Assembly: GCA_002103105.1 (NCBI GenBank)
Contig: DAAY01000003.1
Location: forward strand, 186,001-250,000
Reading direction: 5' to 3'
DNA from: Candidatus Gastranaerophilales bacterium HUM_1
GTDB taxonomy: Bacteria; Cyanobacteriota; Vampirovibrionia; Gastranaerophilales; Gastranaerophilaceae
Length of the DNA: 64,000 nucleotides
This document shows, piece by piece, positions 25,611 through 34,312 of this stretch. A model generated the notes under the pieces. That model saw nothing but the letters and a program-made list of their open reading frames with translations. It did no database searches and was not told the origin of the DNA. Both the position numbers and the translations under genes were made by a program. Positions within the stretch are counted from its first letter, which is position 1, and each line of letters opens with the position of its first letter.

Positions 25611-25616
25611 TAAAAT
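25611..25616 (+). promoter_or_regulatory. -10 element of dnaA
   Basis: TAAAAT ends 6 nt before the dnaA ATG at 25623; no Shine-Dalgarno sequence is visible. No DnaA box (TTATCCACA-like) was found in the 120 bp upstream. Confidence 0.5.
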
Positions 25617-25622
25617 CTTTAT

Positions 25623-27047
25623 ATGGACATTCAAGATGTTAAGGATATTTGGGATAGGGTAAAAGATGAGCTGGAAGTCAATCTTCCTGAACATATTTTT
25701 CGCACATGGGTTACCCCTTTAGAAGCCGTGGATTATGAAAATAATACTCTAGTTTTACTATCTCCGCACCAGATGGCTGTTGATATTTTGAAAAAAAATT
25801 CTTCAGATAAAATTAAAGATGCTGTTCGTAGTGTTTTGGGTGAAAGTGCAACTTTTTCTCTTACATATGATTCTGATTTTGCAGATAAGTATATAAAAGT
25901 TCGTAAAAAAGAATTATCAAAACAAATTGCTGGTCAAACAGAGGAAGAACGTAAAACTGAAACGGCTAAAATGTCCTTAGCTCAAATGCAATCAAGTGCT
26001 AATTTGAATTTGAATTTGAAGTTTGAAAATTTCGTCGTAGGTGAGAATTCTAAATTTGCGTATAATGCTGCGTTTTCTGTTGCAAATAATCCATCTAAAA
26101 AGTTTAATCCCCTTTTTATTTATGGTTCATCTGGTTTGGGAAAAACTCACCTTATGCAAGCAATTGGGCATTATATAATTTTTAATAAACCAGATTTAAA
26201 AGTTCGTTATGTCCGTATGGAAGAATATTTCAATGAATGGATGAAATGTTTCCAATTAAATGATTTGCCAAATGGAAAGAAAAAACAGTTTAGAAATAAT
26301 TCCTTGATGAGAAAATTCCACCAAAAATTTCAAAATGTAGATGTTCTTTTGATGGACGATATTCAATTTATCGAATCAAAAATGAAAACTATGGAAGATT
26401 TTTTCTCTACATTTGAAGCTTTATATACTAATAATAAACAAATTGTTATTGCATCAGATAGGCTTCCTAAGGATATTCCAACTTTGGATAATAGGTTGAG
26501 AACACGTTTTGAAATGGGTTTGGTTGTTGACATTGTCCCTCCAGATTTTGAAACAAGATTTGAAATTGTAAAAGCGTATGCTCAAGAGTTAGAAGTTGAA
26601 GCAGATGATGATGTTTTTGAATATGTTGCAGAAAACTTTGTTAATAATGTCAGAGAATTGAAAGGTGCATTTAATAAAATTAGTGCCTATGCTGAATTCT
26701 CTGGAACTGGTTTGACTTTAGATTTGGCAAAACGAGTTTTAAATTGCGAGGCAAAGAAAAAGGAAATAACTGTTTCTACAATTGCTCAAAAAGTTGCGGA
26801 TTATTTTGATTTAACAGTAAAAGATTTGAAAAGTACTGCTCGTCAGCAAAAAATAGCACATGCAAGACATGTTGCGGTATATTTGGCAAGAGAAGTTTTG
26901 CAAATGAGCTATGAAGCAATTGGTGAATTCTTTTCTAAAAAACATACGACAATTATGTATTCTTGTGATTTAGTTGCGGATAAACTTAAAACGGATGAAG
27001 ATTTAAAAATTAGTGTTGAAGAAATAAAAGCTTCTTTAAGGAATTAA
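25623..27047 (+). CDS. dnaA: Replication initiator DnaA
   Basis: 474 residues. Domain I (1-85) has IWDRVKDELEVNLPEHIFRTWVTPLEA split by its usual Trp. The AAA+ domain has Walker A GSSGLGKTHLMQAIG, Walker B VLLMDDIQFI and arginine-finger region LDNRLRTRFEMG. Domain IV has the DnaA-box helix-turn-helix ending with YEAIGEFFSKKHTTIMYS. It is followed 3 nt later by ruvA rather than dnaN, and no box cluster is seen nearby, so this is probably not at the origin. The mRNA is predicted leaderless. Confidence 0.97.
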   Translation: MDIQDVKDIWDRVKDELEVNLPEHIFRTWVTPLEAVDYENNTLVLLSPHQMAVDILKKNSSDKIKDAVRSVLGESATFSLTYDSDFADKYIKVRKKELSKQIAGQTEEERKTETAKMSLAQMQSSANLNLNLKFENFVVGENSKFAYNAAFSVANNPSKKFNPLFIYGSSGLGKTHLMQAIGHYIIFNKPDLKVRYVRMEEYFNEWMKCFQLNDLPNGKKKQFRNNSLMRKFHQKFQNVDVLLMDDIQFIESKMKTMEDFFSTFEALYTNNKQIVIASDRLPKDIPTLDNRLRTRFEMGLVVDIVPPDFETRFEIVKAYAQELEVEADDDVFEYVAENFVNNVRELKGAFNKISAYAEFSGTGLTLDLAKRVLNCEAKKKEITVSTIAQKVADYFDLTVKDLKSTARQQKIAHARHVAVYLAREVLQMSYEAIGEFFSKKHTTIMYSCDLVADKLKTDEDLKISVEEIKASLRN

Positions 27048-27050
27048 TTT

Positions 27051-27674
27051 ATGTACGATTATATAAACGGAATTTTTACATATAAAATGTCTAACCCAAA
27101 AGGAAATTTTGTGACAGTCCAAACAGGTGGAGGAGTTGGATATTTATTTGAAGTTATGGACAGAGATTTTGCAAAACTCCCAGAAGAGAATTCCGAATTA
27201 AAAATGTTTGCGGTTTTAATTCATAGAGAGGATAAAATGAGCCTTTGTGGATTTTTAAAACGTGAAGATAGAGATATTTTTAATGTTTTAACTTCGGTTT
27301 CTGGGGTTGGTTCTAAGATGGCTTTGACCCTATTAAATTCTTTTGAGGTTTCTGATTTGGTAGGTTTTGTGCTAGATGGGGATTATAAAGAATTGACTCG
27401 TGCTAAGGGTGTTGGTCCGAAATTGGCTCAGAAAATAATTTTAGAATTGAAAGACAAATTGAACTCTTACAGTAACATTGCACCTTCTAAAAATAAAGGC
27501 GTCGTGGGAGCAGTAAAATCTCAAAATTCAGAGGATGCTCAAATGGTATTATTATCCTTAGGTTATGAAAAAGATGAGGTAAATAATGCAATCTCTGCTT
27601 CTTTAAAAACTGTTTCAGCGGATGCGACTGCAGAAGATATTTTGAGAGAAGCGTTGAAAGTGCTTTCAATGTAA
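27051..27674 (+). CDS. ruvA: Holliday-junction protein RuvA
   Basis: Binds four-way junctions as a tetramer and loads RuvB. The N-terminal OB domain (1-63) holds GGVGYLFEV. The two helix-hairpin-helix motifs are LTSVSGVGSKMALTLLN and LTRAKGVGPKLAQKIILELKDK. The C-terminal RuvB-binding domain starts near 150 (DAQMVLLSLGYEKDEV). At 207 residues it is full length. It starts 3 nt after dnaA, so it is coupled to it; ruvB is not in the window. Confidence 0.96.
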   Translation: MYDYINGIFTYKMSNPKGNFVTVQTGGGVGYLFEVMDRDFAKLPEENSELKMFAVLIHREDKMSLCGFLKREDRDIFNVLTSVSGVGSKMALTLLNSFEVSDLVGFVLDGDYKELTRAKGVGPKLAQKIILELKDKLNSYSNIAPSKNKGVVGAVKSQNSEDAQMVLLSLGYEKDEVNNAISASLKTVSADATAEDILREALKVLSM

Positions 27675-27692
27675 TTTAGATAGGAAAGAATT

Positions 27693-28859
27693 ATGATTTA
27701 CGATAAAAAAGAACGTAAGCCCCAAATATGGCTCTGTGGAGCTCATTTTATAAATGATATTTATACTGGTTTTTTAAATCCGATTATGCCATTTATAGCA
27801 GAACAGGTTAAGATTTCTATGCCAGTTGCGACGATTATATTGAGTTGTTCTCATATTTTTTCATCCTTATTGCAACCATATTTTGGCTTTTTTGCGGATA
27901 AAATGCGAAAAAGAGCAATGATATTTTGGGGATTAATTTCAACTGCTGTATTTATTTCTTTTGCTCCAGGCATGAAAAGTATTCCGTTGCTTATTTTGTT
28001 TATTATTTTGGGTAGTTTGGGTTCAAGTCTTTATCATCCTCAATCATTGGGGTTGGTTTCGAAATTTACAACATCTAATTCTGCAAAAAATATGGGAATA
28101 TTTATTGCGATGGGAACTCTTGGTTTTTCATTAGGGCCATTGTTGTCTGCGTTCACTGCCCAATATTTTGGATTGGATAAAATGCATATTCTTGCTGTTT
28201 TAGGTGTAGTTTGGGCATGTTTGATGTTTGTTTTGGTTCCAAAATTTTCTGATGAAAAATCTAATAAAGTTGATATAAATTTAAAACAAGCCTTTACTGA
28301 TATTTTGACAAACCAAAAACTTAATATTTTAAATATAATTGCTATTTTGAAGTCTTTAATGACCACTTCTTGTTCAATTTTGTTACCATTTTTGTGGAAG
28401 GCAGAAGGGTATTCAAAATTTCAAATAGGTGCCGCATTGTTTGCATTTTTATTTTTAGGTGGAATTGCATCTTTATTGAGCCCGAAATTTGAACGCAAAA
28501 TTGGCACAGCGAATGTATTTTATTTTTCAATGATTACAACTTGTCCATTGATGTTATTGTTTATGTTGACGTATAAAACTTTTCCTGCTGTTTCGTTTGT
28601 AATTTTTGCGGTTATAGGTTTTGTTACTATGTTTGCGACTCCTGTCACGATGAGCATGGCTCAGAAGGTTTTACCGCAATATAAAAGTATTATTGGAGGT
28701 TTTATAAACGGATTTTCTTGGGGGGTAGTTGCAATTGTAATGTCAATTGTCGGTTATGTGGCACAAGCAACAAGTATAGTTCCTGTTTTGATGGTAATCT
28801 CTATTATCCCTGCGGTGTCTTCAAGACTAGTTAAATACTTATTCCAAGAACAAGAATAA
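27693..28859 (+). CDS. MFS transporter, fosmidomycin-resistance (Fsr) type
   Basis: 388 residues with about 12 membrane helices and no signal peptide. The N-terminal GAHFINDIYTGFLNPIMPFI (conserved H, D and P), the SSLYHPQSLGLVSK loop and FGFFADKMRKR (the MFS loop 2-3 motif) match the Fsr group of drug and metabolite exporters. The ATG has AGGAAAGAATT, 18 bp after ruvA. The true substrate is unknown; fosmidomycin resistance is only the name-giving activity. Confidence 0.85.
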   Translation: MIYDKKERKPQIWLCGAHFINDIYTGFLNPIMPFIAEQVKISMPVATIILSCSHIFSSLLQPYFGFFADKMRKRAMIFWGLISTAVFISFAPGMKSIPLLILFIILGSLGSSLYHPQSLGLVSKFTTSNSAKNMGIFIAMGTLGFSLGPLLSAFTAQYFGLDKMHILAVLGVVWACLMFVLVPKFSDEKSNKVDINLKQAFTDILTNQKLNILNIIAILKSLMTTSCSILLPFLWKAEGYSKFQIGAALFAFLFLGGIASLLSPKFERKIGTANVFYFSMITTCPLMLLFMLTYKTFPAVSFVIFAVIGFVTMFATPVTMSMAQKVLPQYKSIIGGFINGFSWGVVAIVMSIVGYVAQATSIVPVLMVISIIPAVSSRLVKYLFQEQE

Positions 28860-28899
28860 GTTTATGTATTATTAAATAATTAATCCAAAATAAAAATAA

Positions 28900-29148
28900 T
28901 TAAGAAACAACGTCAATGTGCTTTTTACACTTAGTTGTATCTGGCTTTGGCATCATGAAAGATTTAACAGTTTTAGAAATCTTTTTTAGAAGACTATCTT
29001 GAGGTTTAGCAGGTAAAGCTTCTTTGTAGTTCCCAAAAAATTCATTTGGACTGGCAGAAGATCTAGATTGTGATTTGTTACTATTATTCTCTACCCCATA
29101 TAAATTATTAGAATTCGCATCGAAATATCCAATTCCGGAAACTAACAT
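28900..29148 (-). CDS. Small hypothetical protein
   Basis: 82 residues, no family. Ser/Asn-rich N-terminus (SNNLYGVENNSNKSQSRSS) and a basic, possibly helical C-terminus (LLKKISKTVKSFMMPKPD), ending CKKHIDVVS. No signal or membrane segment. It starts at an ATG with GGGGTTG 6 nt upstream. It is convergent with the MFS gene and divergent from the tRNA. A real but lineage-limited gene is likely; a spurious frame remains possible. Confidence 0.45.
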   Translation of the reverse strand: MLVSGIGYFDANSNNLYGVENNSNKSQSRSSASPNEFFGNYKEALPAKPQDSLLKKISKTVKSFMMPKPDTTKCKKHIDVVS

Positions 29149-29256
29149 TTATTCAACCCCAGTTATTTGTACCGCCAGATAATCTTATAACAAAATTTGT
29201 AATATTGCAAGGGTAATTTATAATTTTTTCTGAAAAAATCTTATTAAAATTTTTAC

Positions 29257-29284
29257 TTGAAAAAAAAATATTTTCGTGTAAGAA
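29257..29284 (+). promoter_or_regulatory. tRNA promoter
   Basis: TTGAAA (29257-29262), 16-bp spacer, TAAGAA (29279-29284), 41 bp before the mature tRNA 5' end. The rest of 29149-29256 shows nothing. Confidence 0.55.
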
Positions 29285-29325
29285 TAGTCACATACGGTTT
29301 AGCGGTTGCGAAAATCGTTAGGTAT

Positions 29326-29399
29326 GGCAAGGTAGCTCAGCTGGCTAGAGCGTTCGGCTCATACCCGAGAGGTCGAGAGTTCGAGTCTCTCCCTTGCTA
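29326..29399 (+). tRNA. tRNA with CAU anticodon, probably elongator tRNA-Met
   Basis: A 74-nt cloverleaf: acceptor GGCAAGG/CCTTGCT (one G-U), D arm GCTC/GAGC, anticodon stem TTCGG/CCGAG with loop CTCATAC (anticodon 29360-29362), T arm GAGAG/CTCTC with TTCGAGT loop and discriminator A. CCA is not encoded. The G1-U72 pair and lack of the three G-C pairs argue against initiator tRNA. tRNA-Ile2, whose C34 becomes lysidine, is the alternative. Confidence 0.95.
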
Positions 29400-29401
29400 T
29401 T

Positions 29402-29431
29402 AAAAAAGAGGGTTTCCAAACCCTCTTTTTT
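29402..29431 (+). terminator. Terminator of the tRNA
   Basis: AAAAAAGAGGGTTT (29402-29415) pairs perfectly with AAACCCTCTTTTTT (29418-29431), ending in a T-run, 3 nt after the tRNA. Confidence 0.92.
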
Positions 29432-29532
29432 AATGCGTAATTTTGTGTGGTTATTAATGAATCAATAGTACTATAAATTTCTTTCTCATTATTATATTGA
29501 TACGTATTGATATTTTAGTTGGAAGTTTGTTG

Positions 29533-29538
29533 TAAAAT
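29533..29538 (+). promoter_or_regulatory. -10 element of ogt
   Basis: TAAAAT ends 6 nt before the ATG at 29545; no ribosome site. Confidence 0.5.
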
Positions 29539-29544
29539 TTATGT

Positions 29545-30021
29545 ATGGAAAAATCATATTACAAATCGCCTATTGGTGTTTTAGAACTTATTTGCGAAAA
29601 TGATTATTTAATTTCATTGAAACTCGTTGAAAACGAGAGCAAATCTGATAATGAAACAAATTTAATTAAAACAATAAAAATTCAATTAGATGAATATTTT
29701 GAGGGTAAGAGAAAAAAGTTCAATATTAAATTAAATCCCAAAGGGTCTGAATTTCAAAAGAGAGTCTGGATGGAACTTTTAAAAATACCTTACGGAAAGA
29801 CAAAAAGTTATTCGGAAATTGCCACAAATATTAGCAATCAAAAAGCACAAAGAGCTGTGGGTTCTGCATGCAACAAAAATCCAATTATGATAATTATTCC
29901 TTGCCATAGAGTTATTTCAAAAAATGGGAAATTGGGCGGTTTTGTTTATGGAAATTCTATTAAATATAAATTACTTGAGGTCGAGCATTTGACTGAAGGC
30001 AACTTTCCACTCTTTGTATAG
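29545..30021 (+). CDS. ogt: Methylated-DNA--protein-cysteine methyltransferase
   Basis: A suicide repair protein that takes the methyl group off O6-methylguanine. 158 residues. The active-site motif IPCHRVI carries the acceptor C120; PYGKTKSYSEIA, the DNA-binding AQRAVGSACNKNP (recognition helix with the Arg finger) and the GKLGGFVYG end are intact. The N-terminal half is a short RNase-H-like domain. It stands alone between a tRNA and a convergent gene. The 190-bp gap behind it (30022-30213) holds nothing I recognise. Confidence 0.95.
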   Translation: MEKSYYKSPIGVLELICENDYLISLKLVENESKSDNETNLIKTIKIQLDEYFEGKRKKFNIKLNPKGSEFQKRVWMELLKIPYGKTKSYSEIATNISNQKAQRAVGSACNKNPIMIIIPCHRVISKNGKLGGFVYGNSIKYKLLEVEHLTEGNFPLFV

Positions 30022-30213
30022 TTTGAACTTATAAAATAATGGTCAGAGGTTGGGTTGAAATAAAATGAACTAGGTTAAATTAATTTATAAAAATATTTTT
30101 TCTATGCCAATCCAAGTAGTCTTGTTGTCTTTGAGAAGTAATATTTATGTTGTTCTTTTTATCAATATTCATTAATGCTAAGTTTTGTTGGTTAAGAATT
30201 TGTTATCTAGTTT

Positions 30214-30933
30214 TTATATTTTGTAATCAATTCCGTGGTTTTGAAATAAAGTATTATAAAAATCTTTATTTTTAATTACGGTATCTTTTGTTAATTCCAT
30301 TCCCATTCCATAGCTGAATGGATAAATTTCACTACCCTGTTTTGTTTCTAATGCCTTTTCAATATATCCTTTTGTAATTTCATTCGCTTCTTTTATTGCT
30401 TCTCTCTGAATTTCGGGTTTTTCGTGTTGCTTGATTTTTTCTAAAAGTTGTCGTGCAGATTGAATAAATTTTTCCATTCCTGTTTGAGGATTATTGATAA
30501 TAGAATTTAATGCTTCATCTCTATCTTTGAAGCTGGTTATACTGGGTTCAAATTTATATTTAGAATGAAAATATATTGCAGTATCTTTTGAATATATTTT
30601 TAGTTTGTTTATTTTATTTTCAAACATTTCAATGATACTTGAAAGTCTTAAAAGTTCTCCTAAACGAAGTCCTTTTTGTCTTAATTCAGGGTTTACTCTT
30701 ATGCTATAACCAAATAAATCGTTGCTAAAATCTTCAAAGGAGAAAAGCTCATATCCTAAGATTTTTTCATCTTTATTTCTTAATTCTGTAATAAAGCGTT
30801 CGGTAACGTCGGGGTAGTATTTTGTATTAAGTGTCAAATCTCCAAGAATTTTATTATGTGCAACAATGTCACATAATTTTCTATCTTCATTTAACCAATA
30901 TGGAGTTATTTTTGGAGGTGTTAATTTAATCAT
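30214..30933 (-). CDS. Unknown protein with a GNAT-like segment
   Basis: 239 residues. The middle (about 75-130) has the acetyl-CoA-binding pattern of GNAT enzymes in a loose form: SIRVNPELRQKGLRLGELLR, then a later strand LKIYSKDTAIYFHSKYKFEP, like the Y-x-K-x-GF end of the fold. A long helical region (about 145-205, charged, with EKIKQHEKPEIQREAIKEAN) and a Tyr/Gly tail follow. Substrate unknown. The ATG lies 7 nt after a TAATAT. It is 41 bp downstream of the large kinase and on the same strand, so it may share its transcript. Confidence 0.55.
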   Translation of the reverse strand: MIKLTPPKITPYWLNEDRKLCDIVAHNKILGDLTLNTKYYPDVTERFITELRNKDEKILGYELFSFEDFSNDLFGYSIRVNPELRQKGLRLGELLRLSSIIEMFENKINKLKIYSKDTAIYFHSKYKFEPSITSFKDRDEALNSIINNPQTGMEKFIQSARQLLEKIKQHEKPEIQREAIKEANEITKGYIEKALETKQGSEIYPFSYGMGMELTKDTVIKNKDFYNTLFQNHGIDYKI

Positions 30934-30974
30934 ATAAAAGATATTAAACCTCGTAAAAATAAATTTTGCTTAAA

Positions 30975-32786
30975 TTAATCTACAAAATCTTCTTCTGAAG
31001 AATCTACTTTAGATAAGTCAATCGGTAATGAAAAACCAAATGTTGAACCGTGATTTGGTTGAGAATTTACGAATACATGTCCGTGGTGGTGTTTCTCGAT
31101 GGTTGTTTTAACAAGGTGTAAGCCTAAGCCAGTTCCTTTAACACTATGAGTTTTATTCTCAACTCTGAAAAATCTTTCAAATACCTTTTTCTGAAATTCT
31201 GGTGCGATTCCAATTCCTTCATCCCTAACAGTAACAACAACTTGGTTATTTTCAGGTTCTTTATAAAGTCTTACTGTGATAGTTGAATCTTGTGGTGCAT
31301 ATTTTATGGCATTAGACAAGTAATTTGTTAAGGCTCTTGCAATAGCATCGTAATTGAACATCAAAAGTGGAATATCATTATCTTTTTCGACTTCAATTTT
31401 TAAATTGTGTTCTTTTAAAAGAACTTCAACTTGATTTACACAGGCATCAACGAGTTGTGAAATATCGTTTTCAGATTTTTCTATTTTTGCATTAGAATCA
31501 AGTCGTGAAAAATCTAAAATATCATTAACCATACTATTGAGTCTAATTATTTCGGTATTCAATGTTTCAACGAATTCTTTTTTAGTTTTTTCGTCAAATT
31601 CGTCGCTGTAATTATACAAGGTATCAATATAACTTCTTAATACGGTTACAGGAGTTCTCAATTCGTGTGAAACATTTGAAATAAATTGAGATTTCATTTC
31701 ATCCATTTCAATTTCTCGAGTGACATCGATTAGTACAATGATGTATCCAACGTAATCATGATTTGATTGGGTGAACATTGGAGAAATTATTGATTTTAAG
31801 ATTCTTCCATCAATTGTAATATTGAAGGTAATTTGTTTTTTAGATTTCTCTTCTAGGGATAATTTTTTATATTCTTCAATTTTTTCAGTGAAGCAATATT
31901 CTCCTTCTGTATCGACATAATTTTCAATATCGGTATTTAAAAGTTGGTCGCCTTCTAGTTCTAACAATGCTTTTGCGTGATTATTTATTAAGACAACTTT
32001 GTCGTTGTTGTCACATACGACAACTCCGTTAGCAATACTCATCAAAACTGCTTCAAGTTTATTTCTTTCGAGTGTTAGTTGTTCAATATTTTGTTCTTCA
32101 TATAAGTTTAGTCTTGTTGACATATCGTTAAAAGCATTAAATAATTCTTGAACTTCTTCACTAACATCTTTTCCTTCAATTTTGAATCCAAATTCTCCAG
32201 ATGAGATTTTTTTAACCCCATTATGAAGGATTCTTAGTTCTCTAGTGATTAAATATGTATTTATTAAAATTACGAATGCAAAAACTAACCAAACAATTAC
32301 AAAAACAAAAAGAATTGATGCTCTTGTTGTAGAGGAAACTTTTCCTACGATTGAACCAGATAATCCAACAGTTACTGAGCCGAGATTTGAATTGTCAACG
32401 ACATTAGTCATTGGGGATGAAACTGCTATACTAGGTCTTTTTTTACTTTCATTTGCATTATTTTTTGCACGATAAATAGTTTTACCATTAGCATCTCTAA
32501 ATTCAATAAATACAATATCATGATGTGATTTTAAAATAGAATCAGAATGCGATTTTAGAATTTCAAATGTTTCTTTTTTTGAAGCATTTTTTGTCATATC
32601 AACGCTTTCAATTGCTAAAATTTTTGATATAACTTGTCCAAAATTTTGATAACTTTCATTCAAATTCTTTTGAATATTTATTGTTGCAAAGACAGCAATC
32701 GCCATAATCAATAATGTACTTAGGATTAGTCCGAAAATGATTAAACGATTTTGTGTTGTAAAACTTATTTTTTGATTCTCGCTCAT
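30975..32786 (-). CDS. Membrane sensor histidine kinase, HAMP-PAS-HisKA-HATPase (NblS/Hik33-like layout)
   Basis: 603 residues: TM1 (about 15-37), an outer domain (about 40-155), TM2 (about 157-180), HAMP (about 180-232, ITRELRILHNGVKKISSGEF), PAS (about 243-360), HisKA with H374 in NVSHELRTPVTVLRSYIDTL, and HATPase with N-box YLSNAIKYAP, G1 DEGIGIAPEF, F-box FERFFRVEN and G2 KGTGLGLHLVKTTIEKHHHG. The layout matches cyanobacterial NblS/Hik33 and also WalK/PhoR. No partner regulator adjoins. The mRNA looks leaderless, with the same bases before the ATG as the kinase gene at 24302. Confidence 0.9.
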   Translation of the reverse strand: MSENQKISFTTQNRLIIFGLILSTLLIMAIAVFATINIQKNLNESYQNFGQVISKILAIESVDMTKNASKKETFEILKSHSDSILKSHHDIVFIEFRDANGKTIYRAKNNANESKKRPSIAVSSPMTNVVDNSNLGSVTVGLSGSIVGKVSSTTRASILFVFVIVWLVFAFVILINTYLITRELRILHNGVKKISSGEFGFKIEGKDVSEEVQELFNAFNDMSTRLNLYEEQNIEQLTLERNKLEAVLMSIANGVVVCDNNDKVVLINNHAKALLELEGDQLLNTDIENYVDTEGEYCFTEKIEEYKKLSLEEKSKKQITFNITIDGRILKSIISPMFTQSNHDYVGYIIVLIDVTREIEMDEMKSQFISNVSHELRTPVTVLRSYIDTLYNYSDEFDEKTKKEFVETLNTEIIRLNSMVNDILDFSRLDSNAKIEKSENDISQLVDACVNQVEVLLKEHNLKIEVEKDNDIPLLMFNYDAIARALTNYLSNAIKYAPQDSTITVRLYKEPENNQVVVTVRDEGIGIAPEFQKKVFERFFRVENKTHSVKGTGLGLHLVKTTIEKHHHGHVFVNSQPNHGSTFGFSLPIDLSKVDSSEEDFVD

Positions 32787-32792
32787 ATTTTG

Positions 32793-32798
32793 ATTATA
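32793..32798 (-). promoter_or_regulatory. -10 element of the large kinase gene
   Basis: On the minus strand TATAAT is followed by CAAAAT and the ATG at 32786, identical to the kinase gene at 24302. Confidence 0.55.
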
Positions 32799-32914
32799 TC
32801 ACTAAAAAGTTATTTATAAGAATTGTAACGAACAAAAAGAGAGATTTAGCAACTTTTTAAATTTTAGAGTTTTATTTATAATATAGAAGGTTTTAATTTT
32901 GAAAGGTAGAAATA

Positions 32915-33811
32915 ATGTCAACAATTCAATCGTCTAATGGCAATCAATATGTAACTCCTGGGATTGGTTTATCAACAGCAGGATATATTGCAGGAAGTAT
33001 GGCATCTGGTGCAATTGGTAGAGTTACTAACCAAGTAATTTGTGGTCCAATTTTGGCGAATGGTTTAAAAGAAAATAATGGAGTAGATACAAATGCAATT
33101 CGAAAAGCATTAAAAATAGCTCTTGATTCAACAGGCATGAAAGATAAGGGCGTTACAATTAAGGATTATTCAGGCTGTAAACCTTCTGATGTTAAAAGTA
33201 TAAAGAGAATTGTTAATGAATTTTTGGTAAGAATAATCAAACGTAAAGAAAAAGTTTCGGTTTTAGATTTTATAAATGCTCAAGCTAAAGAACAAGCAAA
33301 ACTTGGTGCAAATGCTTTGTATGCTGATAAAGCAGTACATGTTAATATTGATAGAGCGGGTCTTACTGCTTTTCATGAATTGGGACATGCAATAAATGAA
33401 AATGGAAGCAAATTTTGGAAGATGATACAACATTCAAGAAAATTTTTGGGTTTAGTTGTTATTCCGTCACTCCCAATAATTGCAATGTGTAAACGTAAAA
33501 AGGTTGAAGGCGAAGAAACAACTGGTCCAATTGATAAAGTTACAACATTTATAAAGGAAAATGTTGGGAAATTGACAACACTAGCATTTATTCCTGTTAT
33601 TGCGGAAGAATTTAAAGCAACGGCAAGAGGGAATAAGATTGCAAAAGAATTATTATCACCTGAATTAGCTAAAAAAGTTTCTAAATGTAATAAAATGGGT
33701 GGTTTAACTTATGTTGTTCTTGGAATTTCTGCTGGTGTTGGAGCTTTCGTTGCTAACAAAATTAAAGATGCAATTGCAAAACCTAAATTAGTTAAAAACC
33801 CAGAGATTTAG
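32915..33811 (+). CDS. Membrane zinc-metalloprotease candidate (HELGH)
   Basis: 298 residues with several membrane-prone segments (about 15-35, 175-193, 220-232 and 258-282). H154-E-L-G-H158 in LTAFHELGHAIN is a zinc-protease site. E231-E232 in IAEEFKATARG, about 75 residues later, fits the third ligand of gluzincins (ExxA pattern). This layout recalls membrane-embedded proteases of the HtpX/M48 kind, but the rest does not match them, so the family is unassigned. The ATG has AAAGGTAGAAATA upstream. Its end overlaps the convergent next gene by 4 bp. Confidence 0.65.
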   Translation: MSTIQSSNGNQYVTPGIGLSTAGYIAGSMASGAIGRVTNQVICGPILANGLKENNGVDTNAIRKALKIALDSTGMKDKGVTIKDYSGCKPSDVKSIKRIVNEFLVRIIKRKEKVSVLDFINAQAKEQAKLGANALYADKAVHVNIDRAGLTAFHELGHAINENGSKFWKMIQHSRKFLGLVVIPSLPIIAMCKRKKVEGEETTGPIDKVTTFIKENVGKLTTLAFIPVIAEEFKATARGNKIAKELLSPELAKKVSKCNKMGGLTYVVLGISAGVGAFVANKIKDAIAKPKLVKNPEI

Positions 33812-34152
33812 CGAAATAAAGAAGTAATTTTACTTGCGTTTTTTATTCCATACTGAATTGCGTGTCCAACTCCATAAACCATAAAACTTAAACCTGGAAT
33901 TGGGATAGGTGCAATGCCTGCAATGGCTGCTGCTATGGCTGGAATATCGTCTTTTGAAAGTTTTAGAGTTTTTAATTCTTTTACTGCGGATTTAGATTTT
34001 GTATAAGTTTTCCTAACTCCTGTAATGTTATTTTCCATCGCATAAATAGAGCCTTTTTTATATCCAGATTTTAATGCTCCAGAAATCATCGAGTTGGCTC
34101 TTTTCAAGTCGCTCGGAATAATACGTTGAACTATCCCAGAAATCTTAGGCAT
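33808..34152 (-). CDS. Small protein with a Gly/Ala/Pro hydrophobic C-terminal segment
   Basis: 114 residues. A basic N-terminal part (1-75, RIIPSDLKRANSMISGALKS onward) precedes AAAIAGIAPIPIPGLSFMVYG (about 84-104), a membrane-prone Gly/Pro segment, then a short basic tail ending SLFR. No family was assigned. The ATG is preceded by AGGAGAAAGTC, a strong site. The stop codons of this gene and the protease candidate overlap tail to tail (33808-33811). Confidence 0.6.
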   Translation of the reverse strand: MPKISGIVQRIIPSDLKRANSMISGALKSGYKKGSIYAMENNITGVRKTYTKSKSAVKELKTLKLSKDDIPAIAAAIAGIAPIPIPGLSFMVYGVGHAIQYGIKNASKITSLFR

Positions 34153-34266
34153 GACTTTCTCCTAAATCATTATTGTATCCCCTATATTACAATGAACTAT
34201 TTAATTTATCAAAAATTGCTCTAAAATGAGATTTATTGTTAATTCTCTTCACAAGTGGTTATAATA

Positions 34267-34300
34267 AAAGCCCATTTGTACATATTTCAAAATGGGCTTT
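34267..34300 (-). terminator. Terminator of the citrate-synthase-like gene
   Basis: AAAGCCCATTT (34267-34277) pairs with AAATGGGCTTT (34290-34300), 11 bp. Read on the minus strand the stem ends in TTTTATTAT. Confidence 0.8.
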
Positions 34301-34312
34301 CGCAATCTGAAA

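Noticed and set aside
25504..25622. Replication origin next to dnaA
   Set aside because: No DnaA boxes; the hairpin there is an ordinary terminator with a T-run.
33808..33811. Overlapping stop codons as a sign of a frameshift
   Set aside because: Both genes have good starts and sensible compositions; a 4-bp tail-to-tail overlap is normal.
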